A DNA stretch of 64,000 bases from an uncultured Bacteroides sp. (GTDB lineage: Bacteria; Bacteroidota; Bacteroidia; Bacteroidales; Bacteroidaceae), in assembly GCF_902491285.1 (NCBI RefSeq), contig NZ_CABUHK010000011.1:1-64000 (forward strand), written 5' to 3'. Numbering within the stretch: the stretch's first letter is position 1; the number at the start of each line of letters is the position of its first letter. The notes beneath the pieces were generated by a model, which was not told where the DNA came from, searched no databases, and saw only the letters and a list, made by a program, of their open reading frames with translations. Positions 45,566 to 53,849 of this stretch are shown one piece after another. The position numbers and the translations under genes are program-made.

Positions 45566-46810
45566 GTGACAAGAGCGGAGATACAACAAGTGAAACAGCG
45601 TTTCGGTATTATTGGTAATACCGAAGCATTGTCACGTGCCATCGATGTTGCCATTCAGGTAGCTCCTACCGATTTGTCCGTGCTGATTACGGGAGAAAGC
45701 GGTGTCGGAAAGGAGAGTTTTCCACAGATTATTCATCAATACAGCCGGAGAAAGCACGGACAGTATATTGCTGTCAACTGCGGAGCTATCCCGGAGGGTA
45801 CGATTGATTCCGAACTGTTCGGTCATGAGAAAGGCGCTTTTACCGGTGCTATCGGTGAGCGGAAAGGATATTTCGGTGAAGCGGACGGCGGTACTATTTT
45901 CCTTGACGAAGTAGGGGAGTTACCGATGCCTACCCAGGCGCGTTTGCTTCGTGTACTGGAGAGCGGTGAGTTTCTGAAAGTAGGTTCGTCCAAAGTGCAG
46001 AAGACGGACGTGCGTATTGTGGCGGCTACCAATGTCAACCTTGTACAGGCCATTTCAGAGGGACGTTTCCGTGAAGACTTATATTATCGGTTGAATACCG
46101 TGCCCATTCAGATACCGCCTTTGCGTGAGCGGGGAGAAGACGTATTTCTGTTGTTCCGTAAATTTGCGGCGGACTTTGCGGAGAAGTACCGGATGCCGGC
46201 TATTCAGTTGACAGAGGATGCGAAAAAGGAACTGCTGGCTTATTCATGGCCGGGCAACGTGCGCCAGTTGAAGAATATCACGGAGCAGATTTCGATTATC
46301 GAAACGAACAGGGAGATTAACGCTGCTATCTTGCAGACCTATCTTCCTACTCAAAATATGCAACGCCTCCCTGCATTGATGGGAACGCGTGAAAGTAAAG
46401 GCTTTGAAAGCGAACGGGAAATTCTTTATTCCGTTCTGTTTGATATGCGTCAGGAAGTGGCCGAACTTAAGAAGATGGTGCACAACCTGATGGCTGAACG
46501 TGCCGGACAGGTGGGCCAGGTAGGAGCGGTAGTTGCTACTCCGGTGGTGACGGCCTCTCATCAACCGTCCGTGCCTGCCATTATCCATGCCGTACAGCAA
46601 CCTCAACCCGCTGTTTGCAGGGAGGATGATGACATACAGGATACGGAAGAGTATGTCGAAGAAGCTCCTTTGTCACTGGATGAAGTAGAAAAAGAGATGA
46701 TTCGCAAAGCGCTTGAAAGGCATCACGGAAAACGAAAGAGTGCCGCCAAGGATTTGAATATTTCTGAGCGTACACTTTATAGAAAAATAAAAGAATATGA
46801 TTTGGATTAA
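45566..46810 (+). CDS. sigma-54-dependent transcription activator without receiver domain
   Basis: A 414-residue bacterial enhancer-binding protein. The AAA+ domain has Walker A GESGVGKE (residues 43-50), the sigma-54-contacting GAFTGA loop (90-95), Walker B GGTIFLDEVGELP, and an arginine-finger region (REDLYYRLNTVPI). A linker rich in Val/Gln precedes a C-terminal Fis-type helix-turn-helix (KRKSAAKDLNISERTLYRKIKEY). There is no N-terminal signal-receiving domain, so control must come from level or partners. The start is GTG. It overlaps lptE by 14 bp, hinting at envelope control. Confidence 0.94.
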   Translation: MTRAEIQQVKQRFGIIGNTEALSRAIDVAIQVAPTDLSVLITGESGVGKESFPQIIHQYSRRKHGQYIAVNCGAIPEGTIDSELFGHEKGAFTGAIGERKGYFGEADGGTIFLDEVGELPMPTQARLLRVLESGEFLKVGSSKVQKTDVRIVAATNVNLVQAISEGRFREDLYYRLNTVPIQIPPLRERGEDVFLLFRKFAADFAEKYRMPAIQLTEDAKKELLAYSWPGNVRQLKNITEQISIIETNREINAAILQTYLPTQNMQRLPALMGTRESKGFESEREILYSVLFDMRQEVAELKKMVHNLMAERAGQVGQVGAVVATPVVTASHQPSVPAIIHAVQQPQPAVCREDDDIQDTEEYVEEAPLSLDEVEKEMIRKALERHHGKRKSAAKDLNISERTLYRKIKEYDLD

Positions 46811-47324
46811 GAAGATAACACGCCCTTTGCTACTGGTCGTTCTGCCGGTAGTGGTCATTGCGTGCACTGTTTCCTATAAGTTTAACGGTTCATCTATCAA
46901 CTACGATAAGGTGAAGACGATTTCTATTGCCGACTTCCCGATCAAGTCGGAGTACGTATATGCTCCGCTGGCAACGAAGTTTAATGAGGACTTGAAAGAT
47001 ATATTTATCCGTCAGACCCGTCTGCAACTGTTGAAACCGAACCAGAATGCAGACTTGCAGATTGAGGGCGAAATCACGGGATACAATCAGTACAACCAGG
47101 CAGTATCCGCCGATGGTTATTCTTCGGAAACGAAGCTGACCATTACGGTCAATGTCCGTTTTGTCAACAACACCAACCACGCCGAGGACTTCGAACAACA
47201 ATTCTCCGCTTTCCGTGTCTACGACTCCAGCCAATTGCTGACTGCCGTACAGGACGGGTTAATTGCCGAAATGTCTAAAGAGATAACCGATCAAATATTC
47301 AATGCAACCGTAGCAAACTGGTAA
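46797..47324 (+). CDS. lptE: LPS-assembly lipoprotein LptE family
   Basis: A 175-residue lipoprotein with lipobox VIAC. The N-terminal TVSYKFNGSSINYDKVKTISIADFP and the alpha/beta pattern match the Bacteroidota LptE family, which plugs and stabilises LptD in the outer membrane. The start lies inside the sigma-54 activator gene (14-bp overlap), indicating coupled translation. The next gene starts 5 bp after the stop. Confidence 0.88.
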   Translation: MIWIKKITRPLLLVVLPVVVIACTVSYKFNGSSINYDKVKTISIADFPIKSEYVYAPLATKFNEDLKDIFIRQTRLQLLKPNQNADLQIEGEITGYNQYNQAVSADGYSSETKLTITVNVRFVNNTNHAEDFEQQFSAFRVYDSSQLLTAVQDGLIAEMSKEITDQIFNATVANW

Positions 47325-47329
47325 TATAA

Positions 47330-48088
47330 ATGACTTCTGCTAACTTTCAACAATGGATTCAGCATCCTGAAACGCTGAACAGGGATACTTTGTACGAACT
47401 GCGCAATCTTCTTGCAAGATATCCGTATTTTCAGTCGCTCCGCTTGTTGTATCTCAAGAATCTGTATATTCTCCATGATATTAATTTCGGCGGGGAACTG
47501 CGGAAAGCCATTCTTTATATCGCCGACAGACGGAAACTGTTTCAATTGATTGAAGGAAGCCGTTTTGATCTCCAATCCCGGAAAAAGGGGGTGCCCCTGG
47601 CGGAAGTACTGAAGGATGAACCTTCCGTAGACCGTACACTGGCATTGATTGATGCTTTCTTGTCTACGGCTCCCGAAGAAGTGACCGCCCAAACCGGATT
47701 TGATTATTCGGTGGATTATACTTCTTATTTGCTCGAAGAGGTTCCCGCGGCGGATGAATCGGTAGAAGAAGCACCTAAATTGAAGGGATTCGAACTGATT
47801 GACGACTTTATAGAAAAGAGCGAAAGCGACTCTCCCCGTACAATGAAACTTTTGCGGGAAGAAGCGGAGGAATCTGTTACCCCTTCGGACGAAGCAAGTG
47901 CGGAAGAAGAGGAAGATGATAGCTGTTTTACAGAAACCTTGGCTAAAATCTATGTTAAACAGCAACGATATTCAAAAGCTCTTGAAATAATTAAAAAATT
48001 AAGCTTGAAATATCCAAAAAAAAATGCTTACTTTGCAGACCAAATCAGATTTTTGGAGAAATTGATTATTAACGCTAATTCAAAATAA
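47330..48088 (+). CDS. helical-repeat protein, unknown function
   Basis: A 252-residue soluble protein without a signal peptide. The N-terminal FQQWIQHPETLNRDTLYELRNLLARYPYFQSLRLLYLKNL is a conserved Bacteroidota opening. An acidic middle (SDEASAEEEEDDSCF) separates it from a C-terminal TPR-like pair (FTETLAKIYVKQQRYSKALEIIKKLSLKYPKKNAYFADQI). It sits 5 bp after lptE and 6 bp before secG, so it is in their operon. A role in envelope assembly is inferred from position only. Confidence 0.82.
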   Translation: MTSANFQQWIQHPETLNRDTLYELRNLLARYPYFQSLRLLYLKNLYILHDINFGGELRKAILYIADRRKLFQLIEGSRFDLQSRKKGVPLAEVLKDEPSVDRTLALIDAFLSTAPEEVTAQTGFDYSVDYTSYLLEEVPAADESVEEAPKLKGFELIDDFIEKSESDSPRTMKLLREEAEESVTPSDEASAEEEEDDSCFTETLAKIYVKQQRYSKALEIIKKLSLKYPKKNAYFADQIRFLEKLIINANSK

Positions 48089-48094
48089 CTAAAA

Positions 48095-48490
48095 ATGTAC
48101 TTATTATTCGTTATCTTAATGGTGATTGCAGCCCTGTTGATGTGCTTCATCGTGCTGATTCAGAACTCTAAAGGAGGCGGACTTGCTTCCGGTTTTTCTT
48201 CATCTAACGCTATTATGGGCGTACGCAAGACTACAGATTTTCTGGAAAAAGCAACATGGGGGCTGGCCATCTTCATGGTTGTAATGAGCATTGCTACCGC
48301 TTATGTTATTCCTCGTTCTGCTGTTGCTACAGATGCAGTGTTGGAACAAGCACAGAAAGAACAACAAACTAACCCGTATAACTTACCCGCAGGTACGGCT
48401 GCGCCTCAGTCTGAAGCTCCTGCTACTAACGCACCTGCTACGGAAACTCCGGCACCGGCTGCTGAAACTCCTGCTCCTGCTGCTGAGTAA
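48095..48490 (+). CDS. secG: preprotein translocase subunit SecG
   Basis: A 131-residue auxiliary subunit of SecYEG. Two TM helices lie at about residues 2-24 and 52-72, with the SecG loop LIQNSKGGGLASGFSSSNAIMGVRKTTDFLEKATW between them. The C-terminal ~45 residues are a Pro/Ala/Thr-rich tail with repeated PAAETPAP, common in Bacteroidota SecG. A terminator follows. Confidence 0.95.
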   Translation: MYLLFVILMVIAALLMCFIVLIQNSKGGGLASGFSSSNAIMGVRKTTDFLEKATWGLAIFMVVMSIATAYVIPRSAVATDAVLEQAQKEQQTNPYNLPAGTAAPQSEAPATNAPATETPAPAAETPAPAAE

Positions 48491-48528
48491 TTCGCTTCGG
48501 GTTATAGAGATATTTGGGTAAAACCATT

Positions 48529-48563
48529 CATGAGAGAGCGGAAAACGTTCTCTCATGATTTTT
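48529..48563 (+). terminator. intrinsic terminator of secG
   Basis: Twelve-base arms 48529-48540 and 48546-48557 (CATGAGAGA pairs with TCTCTCATG, one G-T pair) enclose a GAAAA loop. ATTTTTTATA follows. Confidence 0.9.
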
Positions 48564-48569
48564 TATATA

Positions 48570-48645
48570 GGCACGGATTACACGGAATTACACGGTTTTT
48601 GATTAATCAATCTCTTAAAATCGTGAAATCCGTGTCATCCGTGCC
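48570..48645. repeat. Bacteroides intergenic palindromic repeat (copy 1)
   Basis: GGCACGGATTACACGGA (48570-48586) pairs with TCCGTGTCATCCGTGCC (48629-48645) with one mismatch, and an inner CACGG/TCGTG stem continues it. A related copy with the same ATCyGTrCCTGAAT end lies at 50529-50612. The pair looks like members of a dispersed repeat family. Confidence 0.75.
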
Positions 48646-48671
48646 TGAATATTATAATAAAACTATCTTAT

Positions 48672-48705
48672 TTTGATGAAAACAATGGAGATTTAATTAA
48701 CTTTG
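48672..48705 (+). promoter_or_regulatory. promoter of the MFS carrier gene
   Basis: TTTG (48672-48675), 22 bp, then TAACTTTG (48698-48705). Both elements fit the Bacteroides consensus. The leader is about 35 nt. Confidence 0.6.
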
Positions 48706-48745
48706 TTGCCCGTTATGATATTATTAATTACCTTAAAATATAACA

Positions 48746-50134
48746 ATGACAGAACAATTGAAAAAGAAATTGAATGACTCCGCAGTACTACGCTGGAGTG
48801 TTCTAGCATTGGTCGCATTTACTATGCTATGCGGCTATTTCCTCACTGACGTAATGTCTCCGCTCAAACCCATGCTCGAAAAAGAATTATTATGGGATAG
48901 TCTTGATTACGGTTTCTTCACGAGTGCTTACGGCTGGTTTAATGTATTCCTGCTGATGTTGATTTTCGGCGGTATCATTCTGGATAAGATGGGTGTCCGC
49001 TTTACCGGAATGGGAGCGTGTATGTTGATGGTTTTGGGTTGCGGATTAAAATATTATGCAATTTCTACGACCTTTCCGGAAGGTGCCATGCTTTTCGGAT
49101 TCAAGACGCAAGTTACTTTGGCTGCATTGGGATATGCCATCTTCGGCGTTGGCGTGGAGATTGCGGGTATCACTGTTTCCAAGATTATCGTGAAGTGGTT
49201 CAAAGGCAAGGAGATGGCATTGGCTATGGGACTTGAAATGGCTACGGCGCGTATCGGAACAACCTTGGCAATGGTGATGACAGTGCCCTTGGCTGACTTT
49301 TTCGGATATACGGATGAGAGCGGTGCATTCCATACCAATATTCCTGCTCCGATTCTGTTTTGCCTGATAATGTTGTGTGTCGGTACGATTGCTTTCTTCA
49401 TTTATACTTTCTACGATAAGAAACTGGACGCATCTCTGGACGCAGAGGGCTTGGAGCCGGAAGAGCCGTTCCGTATGAAAGATATCGTATATATTGTCAC
49501 AAACAAAGGATTCTGGTTGATTGCACTGTTATGTGTGTTGTTTTATTCGGCGGTATTCCCGTTTATCAAGTATGCAGCCGATTTGATGGTGCAGAAATAT
49601 AACGTAGATCCGAAGCTGGCGGGAACAATCCCCGGATTGCTGCCGATTGGTGCTATTGTGTTGACCCCGTTGTTCGGTTCGTTGTATGACCGTATCGGTA
49701 AGGGAGCTACCTTGATGGTGATAGGTTCTGTCATGTTGATTTTTGTACATACCATGTTTGCTTTGCCTATCTTGAATGTGTGGTGGTTCGCTACTATCAT
49801 TATGATTATCTTAGGTTTTGCTTTCTCACTGGTGCCTTCGGCTATGTGGCCTTCTGTTCCGAAGATTATTCCGGAAAAACAGTTGGGTACGGCTTATGCC
49901 CTGATCTTTTGGGTGCAGAACTGGGGATTGATGGGTGTACCTTTGTTGATCGGATGGGTGTTGAACTCTTATTGTAAAGGTCCGGTGGTAGATGGTGCAC
50001 AGACTTATGACTATACGTTGCCGATGAGTATTTTTGCTCTCTTTGGGGTATTGGCCCTGATCGTTGCTCTGATGTTGAAAGCGGAGAACAGGAAGAAAGG
50101 TTACGGACTGGAAGAAGCAAATATTCAGAAGTAA
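48746..50134 (+). CDS. major facilitator superfamily transporter
   Basis: A 462-residue inner-membrane carrier with 12 predicted TM helices. MFS features include GGIILDKMGVRFTGMG after helix 2 (loop 2-3 motif) and the matching LFGSLYDRIGKGATLMVIG in the second half. A long central loop carries AEGLEPEEPF. Substrate is not clear: the sequence has the general look of the MFSD1-like/organic anion group. It is followed after 7 bp by an orphan PqqD gene, so the two are probably co-transcribed. Confidence 0.9.
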   Translation: MTEQLKKKLNDSAVLRWSVLALVAFTMLCGYFLTDVMSPLKPMLEKELLWDSLDYGFFTSAYGWFNVFLLMLIFGGIILDKMGVRFTGMGACMLMVLGCGLKYYAISTTFPEGAMLFGFKTQVTLAALGYAIFGVGVEIAGITVSKIIVKWFKGKEMALAMGLEMATARIGTTLAMVMTVPLADFFGYTDESGAFHTNIPAPILFCLIMLCVGTIAFFIYTFYDKKLDASLDAEGLEPEEPFRMKDIVYIVTNKGFWLIALLCVLFYSAVFPFIKYAADLMVQKYNVDPKLAGTIPGLLPIGAIVLTPLFGSLYDRIGKGATLMVIGSVMLIFVHTMFALPILNVWWFATIIMIILGFAFSLVPSAMWPSVPKIIPEKQLGTAYALIFWVQNWGLMGVPLLIGWVLNSYCKGPVVDGAQTYDYTLPMSIFALFGVLALIVALMLKAENRKKGYGLEEANIQK

Positions 50135-50141
50135 TAAGACT

Positions 50142-50489
50142 ATGGCTGCTAAAGAGAAAATAAACCTGTTAGAGGTCATTCCCTGTCGCAGTGAACATAT
50201 TACAGCAGAACGGGAAGGAGAGACTATTGTGCTCTCCTTTCCCCGTTTTAAGTATTCGTGGATGCAACGCTTGCTCGTGCCGAAGGGAATGTCGAAAGAG
50301 CATCATGTGCATTTGGAAGAACACGGTACGACTGTATGGGAGCTGATAGACGGAAAACGCACGGTTCGCGAGATTATAGAAGAACTTGCAGGGCATTTTC
50401 AGAATGAAGCGGGTTATGAGTCGCGCGTATCTGCTTATCTGTATCAGATGCGGAAAGATGGATTTATAAAGTTGATGGTGCCGACGTAG
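50142..50489 (+). CDS. PqqD-family peptide-binding protein
   Basis: A 115-residue small winged-helix protein. PqqD domains bind leader peptides of RiPP precursors and present them to radical-SAM or other enzymes. The core matches the family: EHGTTVWELIDGKRTVREIIEEL, then ESRVSAYLYQMRKDGFIKL. No radical-SAM enzyme, precursor peptide or protease is nearby, so this is an orphan. A six-base-pair GC-rich stem (CCGACG/CGTCGG) wraps the TAG stop codon. Confidence 0.88.
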   Translation: MAAKEKINLLEVIPCRSEHITAEREGETIVLSFPRFKYSWMQRLLVPKGMSKEHHVHLEEHGTTVWELIDGKRTVREIIEELAGHFQNEAGYESRVSAYLYQMRKDGFIKLMVPT

Positions 50490-50495
50490 CGTCGG
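50481..50495 (+). other. GC-rich hairpin whose loop is the PqqD stop codon
   Basis: CCGACG (50481-50486), TAG (50487-50489), CGTCGG (50490-50495). The stem is perfect and its three-base loop is the stop codon. No T-run follows. Confidence 0.75.
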
Positions 50496-50528
50496 AGCAA
50501 GGTTTTCCAATCGGTATGTTGGCATTTT

Positions 50529-50608
50529 AGGTACAGATGACATGGATTACGCTGTTGCTTTATACGGTCATATTTCAGAAAACCGTGGATTTCATGTTAT
50601 CTGTACCT
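50529..50608. repeat. Bacteroides intergenic palindromic repeat (copy 2)
   Basis: AGGTACAGATGACATGGA (50529-50546) pairs with TTTCATGTTATCTGTACCT (50590-50608), with G-T pairs where they differ. The sequence is related to the repeat at 48570-48645 (shared ATCyGTrCCTGAAT end). It lies between convergent genes and may act as a two-way terminator. Confidence 0.72.
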
Positions 50609-50624
50609 GAATTTTAATTATCGT

Positions 50625-50909
50625 TTATTTGATGAATGCAGCCCAAAATATTATGGCAATTGCAACCAATACGCCCATAATGATGAGCGTTCCCCATACA
50701 AAATAGTTACTGTCTTTTTCCTTTTTCTTTTCAGAATCTTGGATGATACGCCCCATTTCTTCCGACGTTGTATCAGGCAACGAGGAATGTCCGCCGACTT
50801 GGTTCATATGCTTTAACTTCTCGCTGGTACGTTCGCGTCGCAGGCGGGAAGCCTCCCGCCCTTCGCTTAACCGACGTATCATATCGAGCATATGTCCTTC
50901 ACCACCCAT
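50625..50909 (-). CDS. small membrane protein, unknown function
   Basis: A 94-residue protein. A basic/charged N-terminal helix (MLDMIRRLSEGREASRLRRE) is followed by a polar linker and a single C-terminal TM helix at about residues 70-92 (FVWGTLIIMGVLVAIAIIFW). It would be tail-anchored in the inner membrane. It begins 24 bp after the DUF4831 gene on the same strand and is probably co-transcribed with it. Confidence 0.78.
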   Translation of the reverse strand: MGGEGHMLDMIRRLSEGREASRLRRERTSEKLKHMNQVGGHSSLPDTTSEEMGRIIQDSEKKKEKDSNYFVWGTLIIMGVLVAIAIIFWAAFIK

Positions 50910-50933
50910 ATTCTTTTCTTTTTTAAAGGTTTC

Positions 50934-52001
50934 TTATTTGCCTTCTTCTCTGTCTACTTTGATTAATCCGCCTGTGTTCGGGTCAAAGTATACTTTGATA
51001 GTAGAATTTTTGTTGAACAATACCGGAGCCAGATATTCTATTATACCGAATTGGGTAACAGGAAGTTCGTCCTCATATAGTTTCCTCTTGCCGTCGGTCA
51101 GTGTAACCAATGCCTGTCCGGGTACGTTGTAAGCAATCCCATCCAGGTCCTTCTTCTTTTTCCCGTCCTCTTGTGGTATCTTGACCGTTTTCAAGTCCTT
51201 CAGGCTGATATAGAACGGAGTTCCTGCCAAATCATTGTTGGCAACTACGCCCAGTTTCTTGGAGAAGCGGAAAGCAACTTCGTTATTGAACTCTTTGTCA
51301 GGTGTAAGGCGTACGGTAAATGTCCTTTCCTCCTTATCCTGTATGCCGGAGAACATTTTGGTCATGGCATCTTCCTGCATATTCAGGTTGTCGAGCATGA
51401 TTTTAAGTTGTGCACCGTCTGAAGGTGTGTTGTCTGCTTGTCCGCGTAACAAAGCATTTTTGCTTTCGCGAATATTGTAGATTTCTTTAGCTACCAGTTC
51501 CGCCATTTTGGCGGTAGAACTTGCCATCAGAATTTCCTCGGTCAGAAAGTCGCGGGGATTCGCTTTCTTTTGGAGAGCGGGAGTGGTCGGAGTACTTTGC
51601 TTTGTGGAACTGTTTGGACTGTAAGGTACATTGATGGATTTCACTATACCATTCTCGGTCAGTTCCATAAGGGGAGCTACTGTTTTATCTTTCAGTTTTA
51701 CGAAGTAAGTGGCTTCGCTGTTCGGCACTCCTACCGATTTAACTTTTACGCTGGTCAGTTCCCAATACGTTTCAGGCTCGGCGGATACATTGTTCAACCG
51801 CAGATAGCGGTCGGCATATTTGCTAAATTCCCCAGGAGTATAAGTTACCTTATTGGCTTTTATTTCAAGTTCTATTTGGGTTTTGGGAAGACTGTATACC
51901 ACTCCATAGTCCTTGCCACGGGTGACGCCGGTCAGTACTTCGGTTTGTGCGTAAGCGGAAGTTGCCATAAGTAGGCCCGCTGCTATAATCAACTTTTTCA
52001 T
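50934..52001 (-). CDS. DUF4831 exported protein
   Basis: A 355-residue protein with signal peptide (MKKLIIAAGLLMATSAYAQ). It matches DUF4831, a Bacteroidota family of unknown role, with TGVTRGKDYGVVYSLPKTQIELEIKANKVTYTPGEFSKYADRYL at the mature N-terminus and GIAYNVPGQALVTLTDGKRKLYEDELPVTQFGIIEYLAP near the end. ATG 52001 is preferred over 52034 because it begins the signal peptide. A -7 box lies 30 bp upstream. nnr precedes it on the same strand. Confidence 0.85.
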   Translation of the reverse strand: MKKLIIAAGLLMATSAYAQTEVLTGVTRGKDYGVVYSLPKTQIELEIKANKVTYTPGEFSKYADRYLRLNNVSAEPETYWELTSVKVKSVGVPNSEATYFVKLKDKTVAPLMELTENGIVKSINVPYSPNSSTKQSTPTTPALQKKANPRDFLTEEILMASSTAKMAELVAKEIYNIRESKNALLRGQADNTPSDGAQLKIMLDNLNMQEDAMTKMFSGIQDKEERTFTVRLTPDKEFNNEVAFRFSKKLGVVANNDLAGTPFYISLKDLKTVKIPQEDGKKKKDLDGIAYNVPGQALVTLTDGKRKLYEDELPVTQFGIIEYLAPVLFNKNSTIKVYFDPNTGGLIKVDREEGK

Positions 52002-52031
52002 ATTCGGTTCTCTTTTAACTGGTTTTGAAAA

Positions 52032-52039
52032 CAAAGTTA
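52032..52039 (-). promoter_or_regulatory. -7 box of the DUF4831 gene
   Basis: The minus strand reads TAACTTTG, a consensus -7 element, 30 bp upstream of the start codon at 52001. It falls in the 73-bp gap behind nnr, so DUF4831 can be transcribed separately from nnr. Confidence 0.5.
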
Positions 52040-52074
52040 ATGAAGTTATTGAAAAAACTGTAAGTTCTTAACTT

Positions 52075-53586
52075 TTATTCGCTTACAAGTCGCCAGGCGG
52101 TGGGCAGGCAGGTGACGATGTCACTTGCTATCAGTCCAATCATGCCTTGTTTCTTTTGGGCGATATCTCCTGCCAGTCCGTGGATATAAGTGCCTATTTT
52201 AGCAGCTTCCTCGGTAGGATATCCTTGTGCCAGCAATGCCAGGATAACCCCGGTCAGTACATCACCACTACCGCCGGTTGCCATTCCCGGATTCCCTGTC
52301 GGGTTGAAGTAACATTTGCCTTCGGGAGTGATAATGGCGGAATAAGCACCTTTCAGGATGATGTGGACATGGGCGGTGTGGGCCAGTTCGCAGGCTTTCA
52401 TCAGGCGTTCATAAGAATCCTGACATTTTCCGGTAAGGCGTTCCAGTTCCTTCGGGTGAGGGGTGAGGATAGAGCCTTTTGGCAGGTGTGTAAGTGTATG
52501 GCGGTGGTTGGCGAGGATATTCAGTGCGTCGGCATCCAGTACGACGGGAGTTTGGCAATGTTCCAGTTGCTCGATGAGGGCAGCTTCCGTTTCCTCGTTC
52601 CGTCCCAAGCCCGGACCGATGCCGACGGCTTGATAGTCATCGGTGTCGGTAGGTACGGCGAAGTAGTTTTCGCTGGCGTCAGTCTCTACCATTGCTTCGG
52701 GTACGGAAGTTTGCAGAATGTCGTTGTTGCATATCGGAGCATGCACGGTGAGTAATCCTACACCGGAACGCAGACAAGCACGGGCAGCCAATACCGATGC
52801 ACCCGCCATTCCTTTCGAACCGGCTATCAGCAGTGCATGGCCGAAATTTCCTTTATGGGCAAATTGCTTGCGGGGTTTGATAAGCGAACGGATTTCTTCA
52901 ATCTCCAGCATTTCGTAGTTTGTCTCCGTCTCTTCGATTCCTTCTTCGCTCAACTGGATATCCAGTAATTCCCATTCGCCTACGAACTCGGTGTTTTCCG
53001 CAAAGAGGAAAGCTAGTTTCGGCAGTTGCAGGCTGAAAGTAACGTCTGCACGGATAATATTGCTTTTGACGTTGAACGTATTCTCTTCTCCCATCAGTCC
53101 CGAAGGAATGTCGATGGCTACTACCATGGCGGGAGAGGAATTGATATATTTCACTACGGCTGCGAATCCGCCGCTTAGCGGTTTGTTCAGTCCTGAACCG
53201 AATAGTCCGTCAATCACTAGATGGTCGGGTGTCAGGACCGGTGGGACGAACTGCGTACTGATTTCGTGGAATGTTACTTCTTCCATCATTTCTACCAGTT
53301 CTTTGTTTGTCTGGCAGTCAGGCGAAAGATTGCCCTTCGTATTAAAGAGATATACTTCTGTCTTATATCCTTTTTCAGCCATCATGCGGGCTACGGCAAG
53401 GGCGTCTCCACCGTTATTCCCCGGTCCTGCAAAAACAGTGACGGGTGTTTCCGTATTCCATCTGTCCGTAATGGCTTTGGTTAATGCTGTTGCTGCACGT
53501 TCCATCAGGTCTATTGACGCAATCGGTTCGTGTTCAATGGTATAAGCATCCAATTTCTTGATGCTGCTACTTGGAAATATTTTCAT
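52075..53586 (-). CDS. nnr: bifunctional NAD(P)H-hydrate epimerase / ADP-dependent dehydratase
   Basis: A 503-residue metabolite-repair enzyme that restores hydrated NAD(P)H. The N-terminal epimerase domain (YjeF_N, to about residue 215) has AGPGNNGGDALAVARMM. The C-terminal ribokinase-like dehydratase (about 230-500) has GPGLGRNEETEAALIEQL, ILTPHPKELERLTG and the nucleotide-binding GNPGMATGGSGDVLTG. The length fits the fused form. A -7 box lies 28 bp upstream. Confidence 0.96.
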   Translation of the reverse strand: MKIFPSSSIKKLDAYTIEHEPIASIDLMERAATALTKAITDRWNTETPVTVFAGPGNNGGDALAVARMMAEKGYKTEVYLFNTKGNLSPDCQTNKELVEMMEEVTFHEISTQFVPPVLTPDHLVIDGLFGSGLNKPLSGGFAAVVKYINSSPAMVVAIDIPSGLMGEENTFNVKSNIIRADVTFSLQLPKLAFLFAENTEFVGEWELLDIQLSEEGIEETETNYEMLEIEEIRSLIKPRKQFAHKGNFGHALLIAGSKGMAGASVLAARACLRSGVGLLTVHAPICNNDILQTSVPEAMVETDASENYFAVPTDTDDYQAVGIGPGLGRNEETEAALIEQLEHCQTPVVLDADALNILANHRHTLTHLPKGSILTPHPKELERLTGKCQDSYERLMKACELAHTAHVHIILKGAYSAIITPEGKCYFNPTGNPGMATGGSGDVLTGVILALLAQGYPTEEAAKIGTYIHGLAGDIAQKKQGMIGLIASDIVTCLPTAWRLVSE

Positions 53587-53613
53587 TGCAATGTTCTTTT
53601 AGTTTTCGAACCA

Positions 53614-53621
53614 CAAATGTA
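53614..53621 (-). promoter_or_regulatory. -7 box of nnr
   Basis: The minus strand reads TACATTTG, a consensus -7 element. The remaining 53622-54060 part of this 597-bp gap holds no gene, only the repeats listed separately. Confidence 0.5.
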
Positions 53622-53734
53622 CATGATTCTTCTGACTTTTCCCGTTTGTTATGGGAAGAAAACGTGTTAATCATGGTTGGATAGCGTGTAGGATATGGTT
53701 TGATTGTCTATGGGTAGGCTGATTACATTAAGAG

Positions 53735-53784
53735 TTAGTTCAAAACCGTACGGAAATGAGCTAAACGGTACGGAAATGAACTAA
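53735..53784. repeat. two tandem 20-nt repeats (CCGTACGG word)
   Basis: Units begin at 53743 and 53763 and share the core GGTACGGAAATGAACT with small changes (CCGTACGG is itself a palindrome in unit 1). TTAGTTCA before and TGAACTAA after the units can close a stem. A third, diverged copy with its TTAGTTCA neighbour lies at 54005-54033. Confidence 0.78.
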
Positions 53785-53849
53785 TCTTAGTTTTTCTAAA
53801 ATTAGATTGGCAGTATGCAATGATTTAATCCCCGTTATATATAAATTTA

